Notes: generated by a model not told the origin, from the sequence alone. A stretch of DNA of 64,000 nucleotides from Symsagittifera roscoffensis (GCF_963678635.1 NC_087066.1:26689453-26753452); one strand, 5' to 3'. Positions 21,180-34,222 are shown, numbered from the stretch's first letter. Translations and numbers: made by a program.

Positions 21180-23398
21180 AGTTTCCTATTTGTTGCCTTT
21201 TTAGATTGATTTAATCCTTTCCTGATTGAAAAATCTTTTGTTTTGGTTGTTAGTTTGGTACGCTCACTTGAGTAGAGGTTGAGTTTTTAAGCAACATTAT
21301 AAATCTTTGCCGATGACCGGAGGGTAGTGCGGCCAGCGGACAGAGGTACTCCTGGCACAATAGGGGTTATTAAGAACAACATCTACAACGACTGTTGTGT
21401 ATCGATCAGTTTTAGTATCGTCTGAACACTATTTCAACAGACTTAATAAGATGGAAAACACGATTGGACCGGTTCATTTGAATCCTCCATCGGTTGCAAA
21501 TTTCCGATTTAAGGGCTTTTAGTCGGTTTTGTAGTAAATAGGAGGGCTTAGCATGAGTAATTAAGGACAAATTCTAGGTTATCCGCCATGTAAAATATTG
21601 ATTATCTCCCATATTAGACCCGAAAGACCCCATTTTTGTCGTAGAGTATTACATTTCTTCCCAACCATTAACACCAAGAATTTCGGAAATCCGAAGTTTT
21701 TCTAACTGACAAAATTTATTTGCGCAATCAACCGAATTTACTGAGCCGGTTTTCAGCGAAAACATTTTTGATACCAATATTTTCGTCGTTTTTTGCCGAC
21801 TTTCCTGACCCGAAACCATTTTTAGGCTTTTAGGTTTGGAAAATAATAGTTTTACTTTTCTAATTTGTCAGAGGGGCCAAATTTGAAGAAACCTTCGAGC
21901 GGCAACTTTCAGAAAAATTCAGTTTTATTTTACAAGGGAACGTTGACTGGTTCGGCTTTGCTTGTTTTAAGAAAACTAGACCATAATCGGAGGCTTTTCC
22001 TCAGCAAAAACATCTAATTCCATGATTTTTGGGTACCCTCCGAAATAACCCACCGGAGTCGTTGAATCCTTTCTAAAACGAAAATTTTTAGGGAACTATG
22101 CAAAGTGATCAGGAGGAACCTTATTTTAATAAGGAACCGTATTTTAACTTGTTTCAAGTCATTTTGACTCTGGGCGGAGGCCTCTTTGAGGCAAAAAAAA
22201 ATAAGCTTTGGAAACTCACGAGAGCTTCTTGATAATCCTCCGTAGAAAAGGTTTGAGGAGTCGACCGAAGTAACTTAACTGTGTTAAATACCTCCCTACC
22301 TAAACCTCCCAAAAACTTGAGCCCCTAACGACCCTCCTTAGTCAAATCCACAGAAACCTTGAAGGAAATTAGACACATCAGAGAACCCTTAGAACTAGAA
22401 CGGAAAGTTGACTCACCTCTGGGCATATTTATAAAGAGTAAGCGGACAAGTTGACCCAAAGATTTGCCATCAACTTACTTTGGAACGTAGATCGGGCATA
22501 TCAAATTACCTACAGAATTTTTGATTATAATTTTGGTTGTGTGGTTGCCTTTATCTACCCAATAGAACAGCTCTGGCAACCAGGCAACACTTAGGAGAAG
22601 ACCTCAGTGAGTTAATTAGGTTCGAAACACTCACTTGAGAAAAAATTAGTAACTCCTACCGCGTGCACTTGGACTGTCCAAAAGTGGGAGAGTTTTTGCT
22701 TGGATTAACATATAACACAAATTTTTGATCAGAGTCTGCCCTGAGCTACTTATTAGGACAACTCGGGCAATGGCAGGACGTATAGAAAAAACATCGGTGT
22801 GCAATAACAACAATATACTCGTTTGAGACGACAACTATCCTGAGCTTCTTTCGTATGGACTCTTTCTTTTTGGGGCTAGAATTTAGTTCATTCGTAATCA
22901 AATCATCAAAACTATTTTAACAAACATTGCAGAACCAAAAATTGCAATGATCTGATAAAAATGCAGCGGTAATTTTTTATCGATACTAGAAATCGCTGTC
23001 ACCTATAGTGCGTGTTATAAAAATTTCCTGTACATTATACTCTCCTATGTCAAATTACTGTTTCTTGTCTGATTTATGTATCGTGAAAGCCTATGGTTTC
23101 AGTATGATAAACCAACGACTTAAACTAAATTAAACTCGTTTCATCAGTAGCCAGACCCGATGTTAAGTCTTAGATTAAATTGCATTCCTCATTAGTTATA
23201 ATTTTCCTTAATTTATAAATTATTTTCGAAATTTGTTTTGCGTCACTAATATTCAAACATGGAACAACAGAACTCATTTGGGGGATTAACTAGAATACCT
23301 AAGCTTTGCACGGTTTGAACGCGGGAACTTAGAAATCCAAAGGTAGCCATTCTACTTCCACTCTGAGCAGTTCCTCTGAAATTTATGTTAATGACTGA
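21180..23398. other. Unassigned intergenic DNA
   Basis: No supportable gene. The sequence is moderately AT-rich, with GC-richer patches near 21300-21370. Frames are short and stop-broken. Confidence 0.5.
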
Positions 23399-23929
23399 TC
23401 AATGTCTGGTAGAAAATCTGTCCGTAGCTGCCAACAATTCGAAAAAAAGGACGCAGATTGACGAAAAAAATTGAACGACTACTGAATGAGCATAACCGGA
23501 CTAACTGTCAAACGATGACAAACCTCAAAAAAAGATTATATGCAAAGGTCGAATTAACTCTGAGATACTCGATTAGAAACAATTCAGATGTTCGCCCGGA
23601 GGCTAGCGAGAAACCGCTCAAGCCACCGTGTAGCTACCCAAACTCCAGACCTGCCGAGATGCACCGAGACCAAGAGCAAACTTTGAATCTAGGGAAAGGA
23701 ACCAGACCAGAGCAACCCCACCAGTGTCAAACTGGACGACATTGGTAAGTCTGCCCTGAGCTGTCCATTTCCCTGGGCTCGAAGTCTGCTCTCGGCCTCG
23801 TTGGCGCCTGCGCAGGTCTAGAATTTAGGAAGCTACTCGGTAGCTTGTTTGAGTTTTCGCTCGTCTCTGGGCATTCTGTTCTCAACTTCAGGTCGTCTTT
23901 CTACGGACAGACTTTCTACCAGGCATTGA
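23399..23929. mobile_element. Foldback/MITE-like element of 0.53 kb
   Basis: 29-bp ends (23399-23427 and 23901-23929) are inverted repeats with two mismatches, and weaker complementarity continues inward through GC-rich segments (about 23595-23690 against 23760-23880). There is no meaningful coding capacity. It looks like a small non-autonomous hairpin element. Confidence 0.6.
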
Positions 23930-24393
23930 ATAGTTTTTTGAGCTAACAAAGCTTGATGATATTTAGCCTGTGATCTCCAACAGCTAGCTCATCCTTCAGT
24001 TTTTCGTGGTCATACTGAGCCCTCTCAGTAACTCTATCTATTATTGTTGTGACGTCGTGTCTCAACTTTTCAAGTCGAGACATCAAAAACAAGCCAATCA
24101 TTTCGCTCGCGGACATGCATTTCGAGCCGGCGTTCAATCCAGTATTGGTGACGTCACTTGAGGTTTCACAGCGGCAAAGCCGCATGGGTATCCCGTAGAT
24201 TCCAGCCATGTTTTCATCTTATTTCGCTCTAAGACTGCTTTCTCGATTTGAACTTCAGCTTTCTTCCCTTCGCTTAAATATTTAAATTTTTTTTTGAGCG
24301 GGATTAAAAGATAAAGTACTCTGAGAATTGTGAAGAAAGATGGCGGAGTACGGCCCAAAAACCATTTTTGTCGATTTCGTAACTAAGACTTTT

Positions 24394-27216
24394 AGTACTG
24401 CGTTATTCGTACCATGAACAGTTCTGCTGTGCCATCCAAGGAATATCACAAACTCCCCGGACAGCCTGATCAACGTCTCTATAAAAATGATAGAACTATA
24501 AAAAAAATTCGCTTTAAAAACATTTTAGACTATAAACAAAAATTTCTGACTACTCACGCCATTTGACACATGAAGATGCTTTACTTTCTTGTTTTATCAA
24601 AATTACTTGAGACTTGGAGCAACCACGCAACAAAAAAAAACACTTTAGAGTTGTTCACAAAGTATAAACTTTTATTTATGCTCATGCCCTAAATTTTAAA
24701 ACGAAAAAATTTGTCAATAGGAAAATTTTGACCTGCCCAACGTTTTGAGTGAGCCGACCCAGACCGTGCCAGTTCGCCGCAAACTAATGACTTGTCCTAT
24801 ACAGTTTCAAAACTTTAAGGCAGGTTTTAAAAATTTCGTTATCCTTCTTATATATAAGTAGTATCAATTAAAGTTTTCATTCTATTTCTTTGTAAGTAAT
24901 GATAGCTGATCTGACAAGAATTGAATCAAAACAAAATTTTAAAATTTCAATGTCCAAGCTTAGCAAGCTTGGGTGTAATTTTAGGCACAAAGACAATTCA
25001 TGGTTTTTTTGCTCTCCTTCTCAATCCTAATCTTCATGTCATTTCTTTGTCAGTTTTCTTTGTTTCAATGGCTTCATATTCTTGTATACCTTCTCTTCCT
25101 TCCATCTCAATGTCTTCAAGCACTTTTTGTCAAAAGAATTGTCAACTTGTCTGCACCTGCTGCCTCTGCTTGGGTAGGGGTAGGAGGTCCTTGTTCATCT
25201 TTTGCTCCCAGTTCCGGCGGAAACCCTGTGTAAGTATAGGCTTACCTTTTTCTCCAGGTCAGCTCCAGACCTCGTTACTTTCGATTTCTGTTGATCAGGA
25301 CATTTCATCTATTTGCTTCACAGTCGTAGTGACAGCGTTCGAGTCAAGAAGACTCTTTTGCAGGCACTCGATTCAATTTTAAACTAGAATCATTGATAGG
25401 CTTCCGCGTTTTGGGACATGTTATGCTCATACTCATACATTTTTGCTGTCAAAACGGCACGGAAACAAGGCATCACAATCTGCCTCGCCAAGATTTTTTC
25501 ATTCACCTTCGATGTCTTTAATATTTTGAGGTGGTTTTGAACCAATTCAAGTTGTTATTAAGTTTCAGGTTACCTAAGTGTTTGGCGGTCGGAATTGTCA
25601 TTTCTTGTTTACTCGTTCCCGCATTGGCTTCCAGTCAGCTCACCGCAATCATAGCACTGACCAGTAGAATTGACACAAGCTGGGCGTGGTCGGGAAACCC
25701 CGTGGAGAACAATTTCCCAGAATCCCACACCAACACTATTATTCCTCGTTTGGGGTACCATAACGTCTGCGCCAGGCAGTTTCAAGCGGACTGCCCTTGA
25801 GTCATCAACGGATTCATTCAGATCCGGTATCCTGAAACCTCTAGCAACGTTTCAATTTCTAATATCACTTGATGTGGCTCATCTTTTTCATCAATCATGG
25901 GAAATCAGTCGCCAGTACTCCGTTCGCCCTTTTCTTATGGTAGTGACTCAGTCTGCCTTCACTCAACTTCACGAAGTTTTCGCCCACTTCGTCTTTCAGT
26001 TCACTCCTGGATCTAGCCCGAAGAAATTCATAAAACAGCTTACACAATTTTCCAGACATATTGGCCAATCGCACACATTTAGTCAGTGAGACGAATTGGT
26101 CGATTAACAGTTGTTGCGTTCTCGCATCTAATACCACCATGTCGTGGGATACTTGCTGCTGCAATATGGTGCAGAACTGGATCCCACTGAATACTTTGAG
26201 CCCGGTGACCTCTGACGTTTTTCACTATGTTTCAATCTCATCTCATTTTCATGAGCTTCTCGTCAAACTCCTATCTTCTGTTCAGCCTGTTACGCTCCAG
26301 GGATTACTTCCACATTAGGGATGTCACAAGCTAATGCGCCCTTTCCTACGTTCTAACGATTCAATCGAGCCAACAATGCTGTAAAATCCTTAAGCGGTCG
26401 CTAAACTCACCTTAGTCACTACTTGACAATCGGCAATCAGTTCCATGTTTCGCTTGTTGGCAATACTGTTCACTCAATGTGTTCAAGCAGTGTTCCGACC
26501 CACACACATGCCCTTCAGTCCACAACTGGCAGCCAGGTAAGTGCCTTTTTCCATCCATCTTTCAGAGAATTTCCTTGGGACGGTTCCAGGGTGACGTCTT
26601 ATCCTTTTTTTATATTCAAAGCTAACAGGTGATGGATCACGGCCAAATGTTGTAAATTCTCATCATCAATCGTTTCCAATTCGATATCTGCGGTCAGGCT
26701 GCAATGTCTGTGGTCACGTTGTAATTTTTGTAGCATGTCAACAGAGTTGCCGGCTGTGCCACAACTTTTCAGTGCCGACAACCACTGCTTGGGACGGGAA
26801 AGGAGATCTAAGTTCATCTTCTGCTCCCGGTTCTGGCAGAGACTCTTGTGCAAGCACAGGCTTACATTTTGCTCCAGGTCAGCTCGCATGACCTCGTTTA
26901 TTTCGTTCTCTGTCTTACAGGATGTTCCAGCTACACGCTTCATAGCCGGGGTGACAGCGTTCCTGTGAGTCAAGAAGACCCTTTTTGAGGCACCCAATCC
27001 TATAAAAAACTGGAATGATTGGTAGACTTCCGTGTTTCGGCACCTGTGGCGCTTATATATTCATGCTGTCATAACGGCACAGATACCCGGACTTAAGATG
27101 AAAACCTTTTGACGAAAACTCGAAGTTATGCGTTCAATGGAGACCTTGATTGACCTGTCCGGGGAGTTTGTGATGACATATCAGTACTCTCCATAGCACG
27201 AAGAACGCAGTACTAG
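24394..27216 (-). mobile_element. Decayed element with inverted ends and an internal duplication
   Basis: About 24394-24480 and 27140-27216 are related as inverted repeats, sharing for example GTCCGGGGAGTTTGTGAT in one orientation. Between them, 25167-25463 and 26785-27082 are direct copies of one segment, 1.6 kb apart. On the minus strand these copies resemble coding DNA: the better one forms a frame at 26599-26997, the other is broken by stops. A further minus frame lies at 25895-26164. I recognise no protein family. The best reading is an old DNA transposon or duplicated gene fragment. Confidence 0.4.
26599..26997 (-). pseudogene. Unidentified coding remnant, 132 codons, duplicated at 25167-25463
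   Basis: Mixed charged composition with NREQKMNLDLLSRPKQ, which recurs in degraded form in the 25-kb copy. That two diverged copies share protein-like segments argues it once coded for something. The end is HHLLALNIKKG. No domain is recognised. Confidence 0.35.
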
Positions 27217-27457
27217 GCGTTTTAGTACAAAAATAACAGTTGAAAAATTCAAAACAAAACTTTCTAAAATTCGTTTATGCACCTTGCATTTCTCAGAAAC
27301 ACGCAAACTGCCATTTTACATTGTTCAATGAGTACCACGCACCACAGCCGGATAGGAAACGTCGAATGGTTTTGTCACAAGAGAAGATTTTAAGTAAATT
27401 GACATATGTAAGACAAGAAATGTTTAAGTGAACTCCGGACACGATACGCGTGAAAGG

Positions 27458-27720
27458 TAAACCAACTTTTGTAACATTCTCGAAGAAATTACACAGTGGC
27501 CAATACTAGAAAAAGACGCTATTGACAATTGGCTGACGTCAGTTACCCTAATTGTACTCGTTTTTCACCGTCTCAACCTAGCCAGTTGCTTTTCTCGTCT
27601 GCCTAAGGGCTAACCATCCTGTTACCGGCTTTAGGCCATCAGCCAAAGAAAGTTTATTCAACTACCAATTACATGCAAAATTAGCCACATATCTTGGTCT
27701 CGCATCCCCGGACAACATGA
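27458..27720 (-). repeat. Single copy of the foldback arm family
   Basis: Resembles the outer right arm of the 19.5-21.2-kb foldback, including TAAGGGCTAACCATC and a terminal CCCCGGACAAC in place of CCTCAGACAAC. It is well diverged, so older or separately inserted. Confidence 0.7.
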
Positions 27721-28089
27721 TTATCACTCTAAGAGTGCTAACAACCATAATTATAAAAAGTTTTAGCGAGTTATATATCCGGTCCATTAAAAAATGGATT
27801 GAACCTTTCTTGCCCCTAGCTACTCATGCACTGAAAAAATCAAATGATATCAGGTTAAATGAAGTACACTCAGGGCATTACAACTGGAAACTGATGATTA
27901 TTTATTAGAATAATCTCTGTGCACCAGTCCTCCAATTTCAAACTCTCCCAAAATTAACGTCGTTAATTCTTGATTTCCTCTGTTCATGAGGGTTCCGAGC
28001 TGCCCCAATTACACTAGTGGCCAAATTTAAGCGCAAGCTCAGGTTTTTACTCTGTAAAATGCCTATTCTCAATGTACATTTTGGACAAC

Positions 28090-28525
28090 TTTTACTTTAA
28101 AATTCAGTAAAGTTTTTACATTGATAGAGAGAAAATGATCAGAGCTACAATCTGTGATAGTATCATTGTTTGGTTTCAACGACTTACAAACGTACTCCGG
28201 GTTTGAAAAAGCCAGTTTTCCTCATCTGCACTAAGTTAAATACTTCGCGTGAATGAATAACAAACGTCTGATTTCAGTAAGAATAATTCACACTGTTTGC
28301 TTCCTTCTTCTCGCTAAAATGTTTCACGTTGTATGAACAAGTCTTTTAGTCCGCTTTTTCAAGAAAGATTTCACTTCGATGCAAAACTTAAGGCAGATGA
28401 GGGGAACCGGCATTTTCAGACCCAGATTACATTGGTAAGTCATTGAATGCAAATACTGATAATTCTACAGATGGTACTTCTGCTCATTTGCTCTCGGTCA
28501 ATGTGAAAGTTTTACTGAATTTTGA
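28090..28525. mobile_element. Third foldback-like inverted repeat, about 0.43 kb
   Basis: About 28099-28245 pairs with about 28380-28523; for example AAAATTCAGTAAA in the left arm is matched by TTTACTGAATTTT in the right. Similarity fades outward. No coding capacity. Confidence 0.6.
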
Positions 28526-28674
28526 GAGTGTGCCAGTCGGTCATATTCTGAAGTTTTGTCTTGACTTTGGGGTAACTGGTAATTTTTGAAGAGTTCGAAT
28601 TGGCCTTTTCATGCTCAAGTTTATCGCAATAACTGAAAAAAGAAGTCAATTAAATCAAAAAAATCGAATTATAA

Positions 28675-28899
28675 TTGCGAGAGTGTGGACAAAAGATCGG
28701 TATGGAGACGGATTGCTGTTCGCAAATATCTAATACTAACAATCAATTCTGGCAGAACTGTCTTGATCCTGACAGAGAATGCCGAGAGTTATTACAAGAG
28801 TGTTACTACTGGAGTAAGGAGAACCTTGATGGTCAACGAATGCAGAAACCCAATTCCCAGAGAACAAAACTACTTAGGTTAAATCTAGTTATTTACTGA
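28675..28899 (+). other. Unassigned short frames
   Basis: Two overlapping frames of 65-74 codons in different phases with no recognisable product. The rest of 28526-29290 holds nothing I can name. Confidence 0.3.
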
Positions 28900-29289
28900 A
28901 ACTTCTAGAGATAATTTAATTACCTTATTTCCTTAATTTTTGAGTCGCGTCACTGTGTGAGTACTGAAATTTTTTTCTTAAGTTTGTTTTACACAGTCAT
29001 GTTGAGATAAAACTGGTTTTAGGTTGATTCATCTGGAATAGATCAAATGTCCACTGTCTGCTAAAAACTAGTGGTATACTTCAATTTCAACCCCGTTTTT
29101 AACGCGGCGTTCGCTTGTTTTAGATATTTAGAAACTTAGCTATGGGGACGTTCTTTTTTCTAGAGTTAAGAGGGGGGTATTTTGGTAGTTGCCTTTAAGA
29201 GGTAACACGGTTTTGTAGTCCCATGTCTTAAGCGAACCGAATTGGCTCCGACAAAATGAGGTACAAAAACACAGGTACAATGAAGTACA

Positions 29290-30480
29290 ATAGTGTAGTG
29301 TCCCTGACCAGAGTTTTCAAGATCATGGTCAAGAGTCAAGATCAAGGTCAAGATTTGGGGGGTCTAGTTTAGGGTCAAGGTCAAGATTGCATTTTAGTCA
29401 AAAGTCAAGGTCAAAGTCAAGATTCAATTCCGTCGAAATTCCGTGATTTGAGACCTGATTAGGCGTTTTCGCAAAAATAAGTTCAGGATTTCAAAAATCA
29501 TTAATTTTCATACGAAGTTTTAGAAAACAATCTTTTTTTGACGCTTCGCCCTTGCTTTTTTTAAAGAAACTTGGTCTAATTTTTTTTGCTATAATTATAT
29601 ATAGAGGTTATATATGTTGTGCCTTTTTCAGATAAAATGAGTAATATTGATAATACCAGTAGTTCTATTGGTGAAATTGGAACATCTGATGGCACTAATG
29701 ACCGATAAGAATATCGCGAAAATAATAGGTCCAGTTTGCCAATTCTTAAGAGGTTTGGGAGGATTACAAGAATGGACAGCGAACGGATGTTTGTTGGAAA
29801 TGTTGTTTTCTCATAAAACGCCCAAATTGTGGCAGGAATGGATTAAAAGCGCATGTTATGTCATGTACTGGAAGTAACAAGCGATCCAGATAAGCAGATC
29901 AAACGTCGCTTAAGTTTGCCAAATTGTCTAAGACCAAAACTTCTAAAGGACTAGCAGCTGCTGCAAAATTGGTCCATGAGGACAATATTCCTGTTTATAA
30001 AGTCGCCAAATCCATTGGCCGAAGTTCCAAGAATTTTCATCAATGTCGCATGGATCCTGTTATTCACGCTCGGAACGTTTCTTTGAAGAAGAATCATCAC
30101 CATCTGACACCGATGTAGTTGGTCATTACTCTTTAAAACAAATGTCTTTATGTGAATTTTTGCAGGTCATTGTTAAGCCTCTTTGGCATTTGTGTTATAT
30201 ATTGGCTGCACTTTGTGCGTTTTCTTTGCTAAATAAATTTATGTCTGGATGGGTTTCATCGAAAAGAGCGTAAAGAATATAATGAGAGAGAAATAATCAA
30301 GATTTAGTCAAGATTCAGTTTCTATCGTCAAGATTGAAGTCAAGATTTTGTTGTGGAATCAAAAATCAAGGCCAAGGTCAAGATTGACTTTTTGTCAGGA
30401 GTCAAGGTCAAGGTCAAGATTCGGTAGACAAGATCAAGATTCAAAAAGTCAAGATGTTGACAGCCCTGTTCCTGACTCTT
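29290..30480 (+). mobile_element. Repeat island bounded by GTCAAGATT-type arrays
   Basis: About 29315-29430 and 30298-30460 are both dense in degenerate GGTCAAGATT/GTCAAGATC units in the same orientation, with CCCTGACC and CCTGACTC at the outer limits. The 0.9 kb between has only broken frames (29647-29877, 29924-30118). Direct, not inverted, subterminal arrays argue against a standard DNA transposon; this may be a composite minisatellite or a captured fragment. The family is unknown. Confidence 0.45.
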
Positions 30481-30797
30481 GAGTTAAAGGATATAGGGTC
30501 TATTTCTCTTAACCTCATATGTGACGTAAGCGGACGACTGTTACAAAGAAATGTTGTCCAAAATGTCAAATTGAAAATTAGCATTTTGAAAAACAATGAA
30601 AAATCTAAAAATTGAGGTTATTTTGTTCCTCTAGTGTTTTCTACTGGACCTTCCGCTTTCGCTTATTCTCTCGACAAAGCTTCTTTTCGTGTCTGCGTGT
30701 TACGCCCGGAAATTTCAATTCGACAGCCCGTTTCAAAAACCAAGTATGTCTTCTTCTCTCATCTATTTTAGACGACCGTTTTCCGTGGTTCAGCAAT

Positions 30798-31139
30798 TCA
30801 TCTTTTTGATACGTTGTCGTTTTTGAAATGGTCGACTTCTTGAGTTTCTAAGAAATATTCTGTCTCAAATTGAAATTTAGAAAATTTTAGCCTCCAGAAC
30901 GTTTCCACCTTCCTTTCCATAACGACTCCATCCATAAGGCCCTTAACACGTTTGATTGAAGGTTCTGCTACGCCATCCGGCTCGACATTATCACGAGATC
31001 GAGAAGAGCAGGAGGCTTGAGTAACATATTCATGGTGAATCCAAACCCTCTCGAACAGACAAAAGGAGGAGATAACCACGTTAGCTCTAGGTGAGAGTGA
31101 AATTGGAGGCCATTCGCCTGGTGACTCTTTCACCCGCAA
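30798..31139 (-). CDS. Hypothetical minus-strand frame, 113 codons
   Basis: A mixed-composition frame with no stop for 113 codons and no recognised domain. Surrounding DNA is repeat-derived, so it may be a transposon fragment or chance. Confidence 0.2.
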   Translation of the reverse strand: MRVKESPGEWPPISLSPRANVVISSFCLFERVWIHHEYVTQASCSSRSRDNVEPDGVAEPSIKRVKGLMDGVVMERKVETFWRLKFSKFQFETEYFLETQEVDHFKNDNVSKR

Positions 31140-31294
31140 TCGATAGATTATGGCTGTTGTTATGCCCTGTACAGATTTAATTTTATTCGATATTAATTGT
31201 AGTTGAGTGCGAGGAAAATTTCAATCTGTCTCTAATGGATCCGATATAGAACTGTCATTAAGAATATCTATGCTTATAGTTTTTAGCCCTGTTT

Positions 31295-31546
31295 TTACTA
31301 GTAATCACGTTGTCTGAGGATCCGAGACCCAGATATATGGTTACGTTTATATGTAAATGAAAACTAAACAAAATGCATTGGCTAATGGCCTAAAAACTGG
31401 AAAACGATGGTTAGCCCTTAAGCAGACCGAAAATCAACTGGGTAGTTCGAGACGGTAAAAATTCAGTCAGTCGTTAATAGTGACTTTTTTTTATATCTTC
31501 GGTCGCTGTGCAACCTCTGGGCGAATGTTCTATGTTTCGTCGCTGT
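31295..31546 (+). repeat. Foldback-family copy split by the second LTR element
   Basis: Resembles the left arm of the 19.5-kb foldback: GTTGTCTGAGG, then GATGGTTAGCCCTTAAGCAG. The LTR element 31547-36354 is inserted in or at the edge of this copy. Confidence 0.7.
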
Positions 31547-32030
31547 TGTAGGAAAACAGATTTTTGCTTATCAGTAATTTGTAAAGATCATAACTTGAAC
31601 TAGTTTGGCAAAAGTCATTGCTAATTTATGATGTCTGAGAAGTGTCAATACATTCAATAACTTTGACAAATATGCAAACGCCCTGACAGGCAGGAGAAAA
31701 ATTCATTTTATATAGTGTCAGATAAAGCTGACAAAAGGTGCAATGCAAAAATCCGAAATGTGATTAAAATCCATAATTACTCGGATTAAGGACAAAAACG
31801 GGGCAACCCCGGAAGATCATAAAAATTGTTCTTTCTGAGCAATTAGTTGGTTTCATTAATCCTTCTTTGATAAACCCTTCAAAAATAAGTTCCTGTAATT
31901 ATGACATAAGTCTGCGGCAACAACTTTAAATATAAAAATTAAATCACTTAAAGGATATTTCGATTTTTACATTGCGTTTATACTCATTCCTTGTTTTCAT
32001 CCGAGAAAGCACGTGTTGGGCTGATCTACA
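31547..32030 (+). repeat. 5' LTR of second element (484 bp)
   Basis: Pairs with 35897-36354 throughout, for example GGATTAAGGA and AGTGTCAGATAAAGCTG in both. Ends CTACA, the inverse of its TGTAG start. Confidence 0.85.
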
Positions 32031-32448
32031 GTGTCGTCGGATAAAACGACAAGTGTCAAGAAGAACAAGTGAATTTCAAAAAAAGAAATCGAAGTCATCA
32101 AAATTTATCGAGCATGTCAGGAAAACACATTAAAAATAAAAAAGAACGTTAAAACAAGTTAAAATCACGTTTCATACAGAAAACCAGGAAAACTCGATTT
32201 TATATCGATCGATCTTGAATTTTTTCTGCTGATTTAATTTGTAAATTGTCAATTATTTCTGTAAAGCAAGAAATCAGTGAGCCTAATTCAACGCAAAATT
32301 AAAGAACACCGAGTTCAAAAACAAAATTTCTGAGAAAAAAGCGAATAAACTGTCATTGGAGCGACATAAAACGTTGTTTTAAGCAAAAACAGCGGGTAAA
32401 ACCTAGAAAATTACCAACTACAGTGAGATCTTGATTGAAAAATTAAGT

Positions 32449-32931
32449 ATGGCAAGTTCGGTTTCCAAGATGTTATTGCCGGAGGCATTCACCGGTTCTA
32501 ACGACTTGAAGGCTACTTAACACACTTTGAGCTATTAGCCGAACTGCAAAGCTGGAAACTTACTGTAAGTGGAACCGAAACTGAAGAACGACCGCATTAT
32601 TTCGCGTTAAGATTGCAAAAATCGGCAATCGGTTTTTACCATACTTTCCCAGACGCAACCAGAAATAGCTATGATGAGACCATTAAAGCTTTTCGAAGAG
32701 ATTAAAAGTGAACACCACAGTGAAAACCCGGTGGTGTTCCGTGGACGGCTAGCGCGTCGTGTGCAGCAGGCAGGAGAAAAATTAACAGATTTCCTGGGGG
32801 ATTTACAGCAATTGGCACTGAAGGCGTACCCAGGCGAGTCCGAGGGCATTCGGGATCAATTGGTGCATCGAGTTAGACTTGAGCTCCGCAAGACAATATG
32901 GGACAAGGACATGAACATACGAATTCTTTAG
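32449..32931 (+). pseudogene. gag: Gag of second element, frameshifted
   Basis: The ATG at 32449 opens a Gag start (LLPEAFTGSNDL) that shifts frame after about 20 codons near 32513. A second shift near 32695 leads into 32671-32931, with RRVQQAGEKLTDFLGDLQQL and AYPGES, typical of Ty3/gypsy Gag capsid regions of the Mag/SURL kind. Family placement is inference from these motifs. Confidence 0.7.
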
Positions 32932-33054
32932 AGCTGGCACTTCACCTGGAAACTGTAATTAGAATTAAGGAAGAAAATAAACGCCACGAAAAGCAGCCAT
33001 ACGGAGTGATGAAACAGAAATCCTAATAGATCCGTCAACAGACTATTCCGGAAG

Positions 33055-33451
33055 ATGTCGGCTGGTAATGAAAATAATGCCCGGAGCAGTGACGGTCGAA
33101 GCGACAGCAGCCACAGGGGAGGAACACGTCGCGATGGAAATCGATATAGGGAACAAGGTCCAAGAGACCGAGCAAGTACTCCCACCCCAGGACCAAATAC
33201 GCGCGAAAGAAATGACAATCCCAGAAGGGAAAACAACTATGACAAATGTAGACTTTGTGGGCAAGAGGTCCATTGGGCAAAGAACTTGTGGAAGTTCTAC
33301 CCACATTAAACGAAAGCGCCCTTGGAATAAAAGGACGGAGCAAACCAACGATGTGGAGTTGTTATTGAACGGGAAATTAGTAACAGGACTGTTAGAGAGT
33401 GGGAGTAGCATTTCGCTCATAAGTGTCGACACGTATGAACGGCTTGGATAG
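33055..33451 (+). pseudogene. Nucleocapsid zinc knuckle and start of protease, second element
   Basis: An Arg/Ser-rich stretch is followed by CRLCGQEVHWAKNL, a CCHC knuckle whose last Cys has become Leu. In the overlapping frame 33068-33451 the protease start reads GLLESGSS, with Glu where the catalytic Asp should be. Both defects fit long decay. Confidence 0.7.
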
Positions 33452-33569
33452 CCAGAAGCATAAAGGCTTTTAATAATAAAGTATTAGCAACTGACAATTC
33501 GGCGTTGAAAACAGTTGGCAGTGTTGACATCAATATCAAAATGAAACAAAAATCCGGAGTAAGTCCAAG

Positions 33570-34222
33570 AATTTTTAATAACGGAGGATAACTGCTTACT
33601 CTGCCTTCTTGGTTTGGACTTCATGATAGATCAAGTATGTATTCTAAATATTGGTGAACAATTTCTATACAGTGCGAGACATTGGATAGCGCTTACTATA
33701 TCCGCACAAACAACCACCGGTGTCCGAACCTTTGCAATAGCAGAGAGGAAAGAAAGAATCCCCAGCAGACATGAAAAACTAGTAGAAATCTTAATCAAGG
33801 ATGAAAACTGAACTTTCTTCAGTAGCACAGAAGGTTTAATTGAAGGAATACATATTTTACCGCAATTTTACTCTGACGCTGTGCAATAAAGTCTGTCCCA
33901 ATGCTTTTGAATTAGGTAATGGGTTCTGGGTATCAGATGCGAAACAACTGAAATTGATCCGCATGCCAAAAAGAATTAGAGAAATCGGCTAACAATATGC
34001 AACTTTGAGCTTCTTTTATATCAGTGGTGAATGTCTTTACAAGTTACTAGGTTGTCACAACTTATGAAACATAGTCGGAAGACAGAAACAGGGAGGGAGA
34101 TCTCCCTGGTACAAAACGGGGATTATCCTCATGATCATTTGAACCATTTGAAACACCTGGTTATATTTTCCATGGTTTGCAAAAATGGAAACAGAGATGC
34201 TCCGTTATTGGGGAATAGCTAG
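33570..34222 (+). pseudogene. Protease end and pre-RT remnant
   Basis: Broken frames include a CLLGLDFM-like protease C-terminal motif near 33600-33625 and about 60 further residues to 33811. No RT motif follows. The 34223-34690 stretch has one Cys-rich frame (34272-34595) that I cannot identify. Confidence 0.45.

Noticed and set aside
24921-25382. 153-codon plus-strand frame
   Set aside because: The duplicated copy at 26.8 kb suggests that coding was on the minus strand; Cys/Phe/Ser-rich plus translation is a shadow.
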